Source: an uncultured Sphingomonas sp. (GTDB taxonomy: Bacteria > Pseudomonadota > Alphaproteobacteria > Sphingomonadales > Sphingomonadaceae). Taken from it: 56,576 bases of DNA. Below are positions 16,459 through 25,561 of this stretch, piece by piece (the first letter of the stretch is position 1; each line of letters begins with the position of its first letter). The notes beneath the pieces were generated by a model. The model ran no database searches. It was given only the letters and a program-made list of their open reading frames with translations, and was not told the DNA's origin. The position numbers and the translations under genes were made by a program. The stretch spans positions 1 through 56,576 of the forward strand of contig NZ_CAJYQD010000004.1 of NCBI RefSeq assembly GCF_913776855.1. The letters are read 5' to 3'.

Positions 16459-19442
16459 GCCACCACCTCCGCACAGCGGCCGCACAGGTCGCCATCGACG
16501 CTAACGTCGGGGAGGTGCCGCCAGCAGCGCCCGCACTTGGCCTCCTCCGTCCGCGTCACCGTGATCGGTCCATCGGCTTCGGTCACTTTCGCGACGATGA
16601 ACAGTTCGGCCAGCTCCTCCGCGGGCAGCGGCAGTGACGGCACGGTAACCTCGGCTTCCAGGCTGGAGCGCACCGTCTTGGCACGGCGCAGCGGCTCGAT
16701 CGCCTCGGTCACCTGCTGGCGCAGCACGCGCACCTCGGCCCAGGCGGTACCCAGCGGCTGGTCGGCCGGCAGCGACGGCAGTTCGGGCCATTCGAGCAGA
16801 TGGACCGACCCATCCTCGCTCGGGAAGCGCGCCTGCCACACTTCTTCCGCGGTGAACGCGAGGATCGGTGCGGCATAGCGGACGAGGGCGTGGAACAGCA
16901 CGTCCAGCACGGTGCGATACGCCCGCCGCCGCACGTCGTCACCCGCATCGCAATAGAGCGAATCCTTGCGGATATCGAAGAAGAACGCCGACAGATCCTC
17001 GTTGGCGAAATCGGTCAGCGCGCGCGCATAGCGGTTGAACTCATACGCCTCCGCCGCCGATCGCAATTCGGTGTCGAGCGTGCCCAGCAGATGCAGGACA
17101 TAGCGCTCCAGCCCCGGCATCTCCGCCACCGGCACCCGCTCGTCCTCGCTGAACCCGTCGAGCGCGCCCAGCAGGTAGCGGAAGGTGTTGCGCAGCTTGC
17201 GATAGGTGTCGCCGGTGCCGGCCAGCACTTCCTTGCCGATCCGCACATCCTCGAAATAATCGGTCTGCGCGACCCACAGGCGGAGGATGTCCGCGCCCGA
17301 TTCGCCGATCACCTTCAACGGATCGACGACATTGCCGAGCGACTTCGACATCTTGCGGCCATTGCCGTCCAGCGCGAAGCCGTGCGTCAGCACCGCGTCA
17401 TAGGGCGCCTGTCCCCGCGTGCCGCAACTTTCCAGCAGCGACGACTGGAACCAGCCGCGATGCTGGTCCGACCCTTCGAGATAGAGGTTCGCGCGGGTGC
17501 CCGCTCCGAAGCGCTTCTCGATCGTGAAGACATGGGTACAGCCCGAATCGAACCACACGTCGAGGATGTCGGTCACGACCTCATAGTCGGCAAGGGCATA
17601 GTCCGGCCCCAGCAGCGCCTGATGATCCGCCGCATACCACGCATCGGCCCCGCCCTCGCGGAAGGCGGTCAGAATGCGGTCGTTGACCGCCTCGTCACGC
17701 AGGTAATCGCCGGTTGCCCGGTTAACGTACATCGCGATCGGCACGCCCCACGCCCGCTGCCGGCTGATGACCCAGTCGGGCCGCCCCGACACCATCGCCC
17801 CGATCCGGTTGCGGCCCTTCTCCGGCACGAACCGCGTGCGTTCGATCGCGTCGAGCGCGATTTCACGCAACGTAGCCCCGTTCGACTCCCTCTCCCCTTC
17901 AGGGGAGAGGGGACTACCGTCGAGGTGAGTGACCGAGAGCAACGGATCGCCCGACACCCCCTCTCCCAACCAGTTCGGGGTCGGTTGTGCCCCCGGCACA
18001 ACCTCAACAGCGCGGGGCGCTGTTGACCCCGAACTCCCCTGGAGGGGAGAGGGCTTAGAAGAACGGTCCATCGGGATGAACCATTGCGGCGTCGCGCGAA
18101 AGATCACCTTCGCCTTTGACCGCCAGCTATGCGGATAGCTGTGCGCAAAGTCGTCCGACGCCGCCAGCAGCGCGCCCGCCTCGCGCAGGTCGCGACAGAT
18201 CGGCCCTTCCTCCAGCTTGCCGCCACGTCCCGCGGCGACGAACTTCGGGTTGATGACGCTGCCTTCGCCGCCCAGCCACGCCCAGTCGTCGCGATACCGG
18301 CCATCGCCCTGCACCGCGAACACCGGCTCGATGCCATGTGCCTTGCACAGCTCGAAATCGTCCTCGCCATGGTCGGGCGCCATGTGGACGAGGCCGGTGC
18401 CGGCATCGGTCGTGACGAAATCACCGGCCAGCAGCGGCCGCGGCCTGGCAAAGAACCCGCCGCGCGCGTGCATCGGGTGGCGGGCGGTCGCGCCGACAAG
18501 GTCGGAGCCTTGGATGAACTGTCCACGCTCATTAATGAACTTATCGAAGAACTCGGTTACATCGGAGTAGCCGAGATTGGCACGGTCAGCGAACTGCTGC
18601 GCCAGTCGTTGCGCGACCAAATAGCGCTTTCCGTTAGCCGGAAGCAGAACATACTCAACCTCCGGCCCATAAGCCAAAGCCTGATTGACCGGGATCGTCC
18701 ACGGCGTCGTCGTCCAGATCACCGCATGTGCGCCGACCAATTCCGGCGCATTCGGCGCATCGACGATCTCGAACGCCACGTCGATCTGCGTCGACACGAC
18801 ATCCTCATACTCGACCTCGGCCTCGGCCAGCGCAGTCTTTTCGACCGGCGACCACATCACCGGCTTGGCGCCGCGATAGAGCTGGCCCGACATGGCGAAC
18901 TTCAACAATTCCTCGGCGATGGTCGCCTCGGCGTCGAACTTCATGGTCAGATACGGGTCTTCCCAGTCGCCCAGAATGCCGAGCCGTTGGAACTGGCCCT
19001 TCTGCACATCGACCCATTTGGCGGCATAGGCGCGGCATTCGGCGCGGAACTCCGCTGGGGGCACCTCGTCCTTGTTGCGCTTCTTGGCGCGATAGGCTTC
19101 CTCGATCTTCCATTCGATCGGCAGGCCGTGGCAATCCCACCCCGGAATATAGGGCGCATCCTTGCCCATCAGCGACTGGGTGCGGACGACGATGTCCTTC
19201 AGCACCTTGTTCATCGCATGGCCCATATGGATGTCGCCATTGGCGTAGGGCGGGCCATCGTGCAGCAGGAAGCGCTCGCGGCCCTGCCGCTCGGCACGCA
19301 GGCGATCGTACAGCCCGATTGTCGCCCAGCGATCGAGGATCGCGGGTTCCTTGGCGGCAAGGCCGGCCTTCATCGGGAAGTCGGTCTTCGGCAGGAAGAC
19401 GGTATCGCGCCAGTCGCGCGTCGGTTCGGGCGTGTCGGTCAT
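16455..19442 (-). CDS. ileS: Isoleucyl-tRNA synthetase with an in-frame palindromic insertion
   Basis: A 995-residue class I synthetase charging tRNA-Ile. HIGH is HMGH at residues 72-75 and KMSKS is in GRKMSKSLGN near residue 696. The CP1 editing domain lies between, and a C-terminal zinc knuckle is visible (CGRCWRHLP, then CGRCAEVV). Residues about 461-522 (after WFIPMDR and before TLREIALDAIE) are a Pro/Ser/Gly-rich stretch with no counterpart in the usual sequence, where MD is followed within about six residues by TLR. This stretch is encoded by the structured DNA at 17886-18053, 168 nt or 56 codons. Without it the protein would be the normal size of about 940. The reading frame is intact and all catalytic motifs are present, so the enzyme is presumably functional. 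Confidence 0.95.
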   Translation of the reverse strand: MTDTPEPTRDWRDTVFLPKTDFPMKAGLAAKEPAILDRWATIGLYDRLRAERQGRERFLLHDGPPYANGDIHMGHAMNKVLKDIVVRTQSLMGKDAPYIPGWDCHGLPIEWKIEEAYRAKKRNKDEVPPAEFRAECRAYAAKWVDVQKGQFQRLGILGDWEDPYLTMKFDAEATIAEELLKFAMSGQLYRGAKPVMWSPVEKTALAEAEVEYEDVVSTQIDVAFEIVDAPNAPELVGAHAVIWTTTPWTIPVNQALAYGPEVEYVLLPANGKRYLVAQRLAQQFADRANLGYSDVTEFFDKFINERGQFIQGSDLVGATARHPMHARGGFFARPRPLLAGDFVTTDAGTGLVHMAPDHGEDDFELCKAHGIEPVFAVQGDGRYRDDWAWLGGEGSVINPKFVAAGRGGKLEEGPICRDLREAGALLAASDDFAHSYPHSWRSKAKVIFRATPQWFIPMDRSSKPSPLQGSSGSTAPRAVEVVPGAQPTPNWLGEGVSGDPLLSVTHLDGSPLSPEGERESNGATLREIALDAIERTRFVPEKGRNRIGAMVSGRPDWVISRQRAWGVPIAMYVNRATGDYLRDEAVNDRILTAFREGGADAWYAADHQALLGPDYALADYEVVTDILDVWFDSGCTHVFTIEKRFGAGTRANLYLEGSDQHRGWFQSSLLESCGTRGQAPYDAVLTHGFALDGNGRKMSKSLGNVVDPLKVIGESGADILRLWVAQTDYFEDVRIGKEVLAGTGDTYRKLRNTFRYLLGALDGFSEDERVPVAEMPGLERYVLHLLGTLDTELRSAAEAYEFNRYARALTDFANEDLSAFFFDIRKDSLYCDAGDDVRRRAYRTVLDVLFHALVRYAAPILAFTAEEVWQARFPSEDGSVHLLEWPELPSLPADQPLGTAWAEVRVLRQQVTEAIEPLRRAKTVRSSLEAEVTVPSLPLPAEELAELFIVAKVTEADGPITVTRTEEAKCGRCWRHLPDVSVDGDLCGRCAEVVA
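17886..18053. repeat. Palindromic element inserted in frame within ileS
   Basis: Four local palindromes lie in 168 bp. At 17888-17911 an 11-bp hairpin CCCTCTCCCCT/AGGGGAGAGGG is visible. At 17972-18035 an outer stem AGTTCGGGGTC/GACCCCGAACT encloses two adjacent perfect hairpins: GGTTGTGCC/GGCACAACC (17983-18003) and TCAACAGCGC/GCGCTGTTGA (18004-18026). At 18034-18049 lies CTCCCCT/AGGGGAG. The ends carry related GGGGAGAGGG blocks. Such a three-way-junction layout is typical of mobile small repeats and not of coding sequence. Confidence 0.8.
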
Positions 19443-19528
19443 AGGAATGCCCGCGATTAGCCGATGCGCGGCCCCACGCAAACCGCTTTCCTACAGGGGC
19501 GATGTCGGTCGGGCGACGCTATGCCGGA

Positions 19529-19693
19529 AGAAGAAAGGGGTTCGCGCGGAGGCGCGGAGACGCGGAGGAGGTTGCGATCCTGGCAAAGGCCCGGCGACTG
19601 GGAGACGCCCGGCATCGTGGCAACGCGTCGAAGGAGCGCTGGCGCGGGTGCTGGTTCCACCTTTGCTACCCCTCCGCGTCTCCGCGCGAAAAC
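19529..19693. repeat. Long-arm inverted repeat, family D copy 1
   Basis: The left arm GGAGGCGCGGAGACGCGGAG and the right arm CTCCGCGTCTCCGCGC are complementary, with a GTTGCG..CGCAAC-like junction region. The 260-bp gap between the divergently placed ends of ileS and ribF holds this element and little else. A second, better conserved copy is at 23195-23378. Confidence 0.75.
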
Positions 19694-19702
19694 GACCTTA
19701 TT

Positions 19703-20632
19703 CTACAGCGCCAACACCGCCCGCGCCGTCACACAATCCGCCGCCATCTGGACCTTCAACGCCTCCAGCGACTCGAACTTCGCCTCACCGCGCAGATAGT
19801 CGATCAACGCGACCTCGATCGTCTGCCCGTACAGATCGCCGGAAAAATCAAAGAAATAGGGTTCGAGTAGCTCGACCGGCTCGCCCTCGATCGTCGGCCG
19901 GATGCCCAGATTGGCCGCGCCATTGAGCACCCGCCCGTCGGGCAACCGCCCGGTCACCGCATAGATGCCATAGGCGGGCCGCAGATAGCCGCCCATCGAC
20001 AGGTTCGCCGTCGGATAGCCCAGCTGCCGGCCGAGCTTCGCGCCATGCTCCACCACGCCTTCGATCGCGAAGGGGCGGGTCATCAGTGCGGTCGCTTCGC
20101 GCGGACGGCCTTCGCGCAAGGCATCGCGGATGCGCGACGACGACACCACCGCCTGTCCGTCGCCGACCGGCGCGACCGTCTCGGCCGAAAAGCCATGGGC
20201 ATCGCCCAGCGCCTTCAGCACCCCGACATTGCCGCCGCGCGCCTTGCCGAAGGTGAAGTCGGTGCCGGTCACCACCCCGCCGACACCCATCCGCCCGACC
20301 AGCCGCTCGGCAGCGAACTCCACCGCCGACAGCCCGGCCAGCGCCGCATCGAAGCCGAACACCAGCATCGCATCGGCCCCGGCGGCCGCGAACAGCCGCT
20401 CGCGCTGGTCGAGGCTGGTGAGCCGCAGCGGCGGCAGCCCCGGCTGGAAATAGCGGCGGGGATGCGGGTCGAACGTCGCGACAATCGCCGGCCGCCCCTC
20501 GGCCCGCGCGCGTTCGACCGCTCGCCCGACCACCGCCTGGTGCCCGGCATGGAATCCATCGAAATTGCCCAGTGCGACGATGCCCCCGCGCAAAGGGCCG
20601 GGAACCGCCGCGCCCCCGTCCAGACGCTGCAT
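19703..20632 (-). CDS. ribF: Bifunctional riboflavin kinase / FAD synthetase
   Basis: The protein is 309 residues and makes FMN and FAD from riboflavin. The N-terminal nucleotidyltransferase domain has ALGNFDGFHAGHQ (GxFDGxHxGH type), ATFDPHPRRYF and the SSSRIRDALREG loop. The C-terminal kinase domain has GAKLGRQLGYPTANL and YGIYAV. The length is as usual for the family. It is 9 nt from the end of the upstream dipeptidase gene, so the two are probably co-transcribed. Confidence 0.95.
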   Translation of the reverse strand: MQRLDGGAAVPGPLRGGIVALGNFDGFHAGHQAVVGRAVERARAEGRPAIVATFDPHPRRYFQPGLPPLRLTSLDQRERLFAAAGADAMLVFGFDAALAGLSAVEFAAERLVGRMGVGGVVTGTDFTFGKARGGNVGVLKALGDAHGFSAETVAPVGDGQAVVSSSRIRDALREGRPREATALMTRPFAIEGVVEHGAKLGRQLGYPTANLSMGGYLRPAYGIYAVTGRLPDGRVLNGAANLGIRPTIEGEPVELLEPYFFDFSGDLYGQTIEVALIDYLRGEAKFESLEALKVQMAADCVTARAVLAL

Positions 20633-20641
20633 TGCCGCCCC

Positions 20642-21853
20642 TTAGCGGGCGGGGGCTGCCGGCGAAAGAGGCTGCATCCCGGCGCGCAGCACCCGGATCG
20701 CATTGCCGCCCATCACCTTGGCGGCTTCGTCGCGGTCGAACCCGGCATCGGCCAGCGCCTGAATCACCTGCGCCAGTTGCGCGGTGTCGAACGCCGTCGT
20801 CACCGCGCCGTCGAAATCGGAACCCAGCGCCACATGGTCGATCCCGACAAGGTCGCGGACATGGGCGATGGCCTTCGCGATCGCCTTGGGATCGGTCGAA
20901 CACACCGCGCCCGCCCAATATCCGATGCCAACGATGCCGCCGGTCCGCGCAATGCCGCGCACTTCGTCATCGGTCAGGTTGCGGTTGACCCGGCATGTCG
21001 CCTGCACCCCGCCATGGCTCGACACCACCGGCCGCCGCGCGATCTTCAGCACGTCGGCGATACCGGCATGGCTCAGATGCGCGACATCGACGATCATGCC
21101 CTTGTCTTCCATCCGGGCGACGACCTGTCGTCCGAACGGGGTAAGACCGCCCTTCGCCCGGCCATGCATCGATCCGGCGACCGCATTGTCGTAGAAATGG
21201 GTCAGGCCTGCCATGCGGAACCCGCTGCGATACAGCCGATCGAGATTGGCGAGGCTCCCCTCCAGCCCGTTCAGTCCCTCGATCGACAGCAGCGCACCGA
21301 CCGGTGCCGGTCGCTTGTCATGGAACGCGATGGCTTGCGCCTCTCGCGCGCGCAGCAGCGAATCGAGATCGGCGGCCGACCGGATCAGCCACAGCTGCCC
21401 GTCCGACTGCGCCGCCGCCCGCCTGAGCTTCGTCGCATGCCATAGCGACCGGTTGAGCAGCGATCCCCACGTCCGTACTGGCTGCAACTGTGCGATCACC
21501 AGCGGGGTGATATTGTCGCTGTCGCCGTCGTTGCTGTCGTAATTCTGCCCGCGCGGCGTCTTCGTCACCGACGAGAAGACCTGCAGCGCGACATTGCCCG
21601 CCTGCAGGCGCGGCAGGTCGACCTGCCCCCGGTCGCCCCGCGTCAGCACGTCGCGCGACCACAGCAAGGTATCGGCGTGCAGGTCGACGATGTCGGTGAC
21701 GCGCTGCACGCCGGCGATCCCCGGCCGCACCGTCGGCAATCCGGCCGGTTCGACCTTGTTCATCGACCGCTCGACGATGCCGGGCACCAGCGCAAAGAAG
21801 GCGGCGGCGACAATCGCCAGCAACGCCACGCCCCACCAGATCGCCCTGCGCAT
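20642..21853 (-). CDS. Membrane dipeptidase (renal dipeptidase family M19)
   Basis: A 403-residue zinc dipeptidase with an N-terminal membrane anchor (AIWWGVALLAIVAAAFFAL). Zinc-ligand motifs are DLHADTLLW, the glutamate in LLSIEGLNGL, VDVAHLSHAG, SSHGGV and GSDFDGAV. Metals and fold match family M19, which hydrolyses dipeptides including dehydropeptides. The ATG at 21853 is chosen for the GGAGGAG ribosome-binding site 5-6 nt upstream; the frame extends 41 codons further without support. It lies 41 nt after the folA stop on the same strand, so it could belong to the thyA-folA transcript. Confidence 0.9.
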   Translation of the reverse strand: MRRAIWWGVALLAIVAAAFFALVPGIVERSMNKVEPAGLPTVRPGIAGVQRVTDIVDLHADTLLWSRDVLTRGDRGQVDLPRLQAGNVALQVFSSVTKTPRGQNYDSNDGDSDNITPLVIAQLQPVRTWGSLLNRSLWHATKLRRAAAQSDGQLWLIRSAADLDSLLRAREAQAIAFHDKRPAPVGALLSIEGLNGLEGSLANLDRLYRSGFRMAGLTHFYDNAVAGSMHGRAKGGLTPFGRQVVARMEDKGMIVDVAHLSHAGIADVLKIARRPVVSSHGGVQATCRVNRNLTDDEVRGIARTGGIVGIGYWAGAVCSTDPKAIAKAIAHVRDLVGIDHVALGSDFDGAVTTAFDTAQLAQVIQALADAGFDRDEAAKVMGGNAIRVLRAGMQPLSPAAPAR

Positions 21854-21894
21854 CCGCTCCTCCTTCGGCCACCGGTCGCGGTGCCGCCGGTTCC

Positions 21895-22374
21895 TTACGC
21901 GGTGGGGGCCGGGCGGAGCAATGTGACGAAGCTGTACGCCGGGCGTTCTCCCTGCGCACTGTGATCCTCGCGCCACGCCTCGACCCAGCCGGTGAAGGGC
22001 GGGACGATCGCGTCGCCCGCCGGGTGGGCATGGACCTCGGTCAGCTCGACCCGCTCGATCCGGGGGAGCAGCAGCGCGACAATCTCCGCGCCGCCGATCA
22101 CCGCCGCTTGCGGCCCGGCCAGCGCCAGCGCCGCATCCGGATCATGTGCCACCTCCGCGCCCGTCGCCTGCCAGGCACGGTCGCGCGTCAGCACGATGTG
22201 CCGCCGTCCGGGCAGGGGCGATGGAAAACTCTCGAACGTCTTGCGCCCCATCACCATCGCCCGACCCATGGTCAGTGCCTTGAACCGCTTCAGGTCGGCG
22301 GGCAGGTGCCAGGGCAACTGGCCATCGACCCCGATGACGCCATTGTCGGCCCGCGCCAGGATCGCGTCGATCAT
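21895..22374 (-). CDS. folA: Dihydrofolate reductase
   Basis: The protein is 159 residues. Hallmarks are [37 protein letters not shown], the VIGGAEIV glycine pair and the [13 protein letters not shown] segment. It regenerates tetrahydrofolate consumed by thymidylate synthase, whose gene is immediately upstream with a 4-nt overlap (ATGA). Confidence 0.95.
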   Translation of the reverse strand: MIDAILARADNGVIGVDGQLPWHLPADLKRFKALTMGRAMVMGRKTFESFPSPLPGRRHIVLTRDRAWQATGAEVAHDPDAALALAGPQAAVIGGAEIVALLLPRIERVELTEVHAHPAGDAIVPPFTGWVEAWREDHSAQGERPAYSFVTLLRPAPTA

Positions 22375-23165
22375 ATCGCCACCGCCGCCTTGATATGCGG
22401 CTGGGCGACATAATCGTGCAGCACGAAATCCTCGAGGACATAGCCGTCGATCGCGTCGGGCTTCCGCACGATCTCCAACCGGGGGAGGGGGCCAGGCGTG
22501 CGGGTCAACTGCTCGCGCGCCTGGTCGAGATGGTTTTCGTACAGGTGGCAGTCACCGCCGGTCCAGATGAACTCGCCGACCGCCAGATCGCATTGCTGCG
22601 CCAGCATATGGGTCAGCAGCGCATAGCTTGCGATATTGAACGGCACGCCGAGGAAGATGTCGGCGCTGCGCTGGTACAGCTGCAACGACAGGCGGCCATT
22701 GGCGACATGGGTCTGGAACAGGCAGTGGCAGGGCGACAGCGCCATCGCGTGCAGCTCGCCCGGATTCCACGCGGTCACGATCTGTCGGCGCGACGCGGGG
22801 TTGGTACGGATGGTGTGGATCAGCTCGGCGATCTGGTCGATATGCCGCCCGTCCGCCGCCACCCAGTCGCGCCACTGCTTGCCGTACACCGGACCCAGGT
22901 CACCGTTTGCATCGGCCCATTCGTCCCAGATGCTGACCCGCTGCTCCTGCAGCCAGCGCACATTGGTGTCCCCGCGCAGGAACCACAGCAGCTCTATGAT
23001 GATCGATCGCAAATGCAGCTTCTTGGTCGTCAGCACCGGAAAGCCGGCCGACAGGTCGAAGCGCATCTGGTGCCCGAATACCGACCGGGTGCCGACCCCG
23101 GTGCGGTCATCGGTCGGAACGCCATGGTCGAGGGCGCGCTGCATCAGATCGAGGTAAGGCGTCAT
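22371..23165 (-). CDS. thyA: Thymidylate synthase
   Basis: The protein is 264 residues, the same length as the E. coli enzyme. It converts dUMP to dTMP with methylene-tetrahydrofolate. The catalytic cysteine lies in SPCHCLFQ, and [38 protein letters not shown] and [11 protein letters not shown] are diagnostic. The ATG at 23165 is chosen because it gives the canonical N-terminus; the frame runs into the family D repeat upstream. Confidence 0.96.
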   Translation of the reverse strand: MTPYLDLMQRALDHGVPTDDRTGVGTRSVFGHQMRFDLSAGFPVLTTKKLHLRSIIIELLWFLRGDTNVRWLQEQRVSIWDEWADANGDLGPVYGKQWRDWVAADGRHIDQIAELIHTIRTNPASRRQIVTAWNPGELHAMALSPCHCLFQTHVANGRLSLQLYQRSADIFLGVPFNIASYALLTHMLAQQCDLAVGEFIWTGGDCHLYENHLDQAREQLTRTPGPLPRLEIVRKPDAIDGYVLEDFVLHDYVAQPHIKAAVAI

Positions 23166-23194
23166 GGCGCGCAGTCTTAGGCTGCAAAGCGGGA

Positions 23195-23378
23195 GAAGGA
23201 AAAGGGGTTCACGCGAAGGCGCGGAGACGCGGAGGGGTTGCGATTGCTGCGCCGTCACCCGCGCCAGCGGCCTCATCCCCGTTGCAACCGGACGAACCGA
23301 TAGCGCTGACGCGCGACAGGTCCGCGAACGCAACCCCTCCGCGTCTCCGCGCCTTCGCGTGAGCCCTTCTTTTCTTCC
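23195..23378. repeat. Long-arm inverted repeat, family D copy 2
   Basis: The left arm (about 23200-23240) contains TTCACGCGAAGGCGCGGAGA then CGCGGAGGGGTTGCG. The right arm (about 23328-23366) is its near-perfect complement, CGCAACCCCTCCGCGTCTCC then GCGCCTTCGCGTGAGCC. This gives roughly 40 bp of self-complementarity around about 90 nt of loop. The 334-bp gap between thyA and amt contains this repeat and the amt terminator; I see no gene in it. Confidence 0.82.
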
Positions 23379-23393
23379 TTGGCACCAACAGAC

Positions 23394-23424
23394 AAAAAAA
23401 GAGCCGGTGTGTCGCCACACCGGC
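23394..23424 (-). terminator. Rho-independent terminator of glnK-amt
   Basis: On the minus strand a 9-bp stem GCCGGTGTG/CACACCGGC with a 4-nt loop is followed by CTC and seven T residues. It lies about 76 nt past the amt stop. Confidence 0.9.
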
Positions 23425-23499
23425 CCAGGGGTTTTCCGCAGGAGGAAACTGTGGGTCCGGGCGACAGGGGACTAGGCCGCCGCCCGGAAGAGGAGAAAC

Positions 23500-24861
23500 T
23501 CAGTAATTATAGGCGCGCTCGCCATGTTCGCCGAGGTCGAGGCCTTCCAGCTCGACTTCCTTCGACACCCGGCCGCCGGTCAGCGCCTTGGCGACGAACC
23601 AGGCGACGGTAGTGCCGATCGACGCCCAGAGGATGGTGACGAGCACCGCGAACACTTGCACGCCCAGCTTGGCGCCCATGTCGTAATCGGCCGCACCCGG
23701 ACCGCCCAGCGACGGGGCATAGACGACCGCCGTACCGATCGCGCCGATGATCCCGCCGACGCCGTGGATGCCGAAGGCGTCCAGCGAGTCGTCATAGCCG
23801 AGCTTGGGCTTGAGGACGGTGACCGCGAAGAAGCAGACGATCGAGGCGATGGCGCCCAGCACGATCGCGCCGAACGGACCCGAATTGCCCGCCGCCGGGG
23901 TTACCGCGACGAGGCCCGCGATGATGCCCGAGCAGAAGCCCAGCGCCGACCCCTTGTGGCCCGAGAACTTCTCGGCGAGCATCCAGAACAGGCCGGCCGA
24001 TGCGGTGGCGACGAAGGTGTTGATCATCGCCAGGCCGGCGGTGCCGTTCGCTTCCAGCGCGGAACCCGCGTTGAACCCGAACCAGCCCACCCACAGCAGC
24101 CCGGTGCCTACCATGGTCAGCGTCAGCGAATGCGGCGCCATGCGCTCGGTGGGGAAACCGATCCGCTTGCCTAGCAGGATGGCCAGCACCAGCGCCGAGA
24201 CACCGGCGTTGATATGGACCACTGTACCGCCGGCGAAGTCGAGTGCGCCCGCCTTGAAGAAATAGCCGCTCGATGCCCACACCATGTGTGCGATCGGCAG
24301 GTAGGTGATGGTCAGCCACACGATCGCGAAGACCATGACGGCGGCGAACTTGATCCGTTCGATCACCGATCCCAGTACCAGCGCGATGGTGATCGCGGCA
24401 AAGGTCATCTGGAAGCTGATGAAGACATATTCGGGGATTTCGACGCCCGGCGTGAAGGTCGCCGCCTGCGACGCGGCGGTGACGCCGGCAAGGAACGCCT
24501 TGCCGGGGCTGGCGATGAAGTTCGCCAACGTCGCGTTCGCAACATCGGGGCCGAACGCCAGCGAGTAACCGTACATCACCCAGATCAGCATCGCGAGCGA
24601 CGCGACCGCGCCGATCTGCGTCATCACCGACAGCATGTTCTTGGTCCGCGTCAGGCCGCCATAGAACAGCGCGAGGCCCGGCACGATCATCATCAGCACG
24701 AGGACGGTCGACACCAGCATCCACGCAGTGTCACCCTTGTTCACGGTCGCCGCCGGCGCGGCCGCCGCCGGTGCCTGCAGCGCGGCGTCCTGCGCCCAGG
24801 CGGGCAGCGCGGCGAACAGGCCGAGCGCGGCGCCGGCCATCAGTTTCTTCGGATGTTGCAT
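23500..24861 (-). CDS. amt: Ammonium transporter Amt
   Basis: A 453-residue trimeric ammonium channel. The signal peptide (KKLMAGAALGLFAALPAWAQ) is followed by a Pro/Ala linker and eleven TM segments. Motifs include LALFYGGLTRTKNMLS, FAGGTVVHINAG with the pore histidine, WFGFNAGSALEANG and FGIHGVGGIIGAIGTA with the second pore histidine. I choose the ATG at 24861 because GGGGGG lies 4-5 nt upstream; an ATG at 24873 is an alternative. Its start abuts the stop of glnK, whose product binds the channel's cytoplasmic face and blocks it under nitrogen excess. Confidence 0.95.
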   Translation of the reverse strand: MQHPKKLMAGAALGLFAALPAWAQDAALQAPAAAAPAATVNKGDTAWMLVSTVLVLMMIVPGLALFYGGLTRTKNMLSVMTQIGAVASLAMLIWVMYGYSLAFGPDVANATLANFIASPGKAFLAGVTAASQAATFTPGVEIPEYVFISFQMTFAAITIALVLGSVIERIKFAAVMVFAIVWLTITYLPIAHMVWASSGYFFKAGALDFAGGTVVHINAGVSALVLAILLGKRIGFPTERMAPHSLTLTMVGTGLLWVGWFGFNAGSALEANGTAGLAMINTFVATASAGLFWMLAEKFSGHKGSALGFCSGIIAGLVAVTPAAGNSGPFGAIVLGAIASIVCFFAVTVLKPKLGYDDSLDAFGIHGVGGIIGAIGTAVVYAPSLGGPGAADYDMGAKLGVQVFAVLVTILWASIGTTVAWFVAKALTGGRVSKEVELEGLDLGEHGERAYNY

Positions 24862-24872
24862 GATGCCCCCCA

Positions 24873-25292
<420 letters not shown>

Positions 25293-25357
25293 TTATGACC
25301 GCAGGCACCTGTTTAATGCGCGGTTAATTTGTGCAGCGCGGCAACATTGCCTGTTTT

Positions 25358-25561
25358 TCAGGCAGCGCTGTCCACGATCGCGCGGGCAGCGTCGAGATCG
25401 TCGGCATCGACCATCACCCGCACCGGGATCAGCAGCCAGCTGCCGTCGCCGATGCTCGCCTCACCATCGAAGGCGACTGCCGGCACGCCCTCGCTTTCCA
25501 GTCTGCCGACGATGATCTGTGCCTCGATCCGCGGAAACCGTCCCAGTTCGGTCAGCGCCAT
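25358..25561 (-). CDS. DUF2007-like small protein
   Basis: The protein is 67 residues from the ATG at 25561, the site where the upstream tldD stop overlaps by one base (TGATG). The sequence runs FPRIEAQIIVGRLESEGVPA, then a GDGSWLLIPVRVMV strand and DLDAARAIVD. This is the DUF2007/putative prokaryotic signal-transducing fold found in small proteins. The function is unknown. It forms an operon with tldD. Confidence 0.75.
   Translation of the reverse strand: MALTELGRFPRIEAQIIVGRLESEGVPAVAFDGEASIGDGSWLLIPVRVMVDADDLDAARAIVDSAA

Noticed and set aside
17886..18053. Frameshift or assembly error in ileS
   Set aside because: The insertion is an exact multiple of three, the frame and all catalytic motifs continue on both sides, and its DNA shows ordered nested palindromes.
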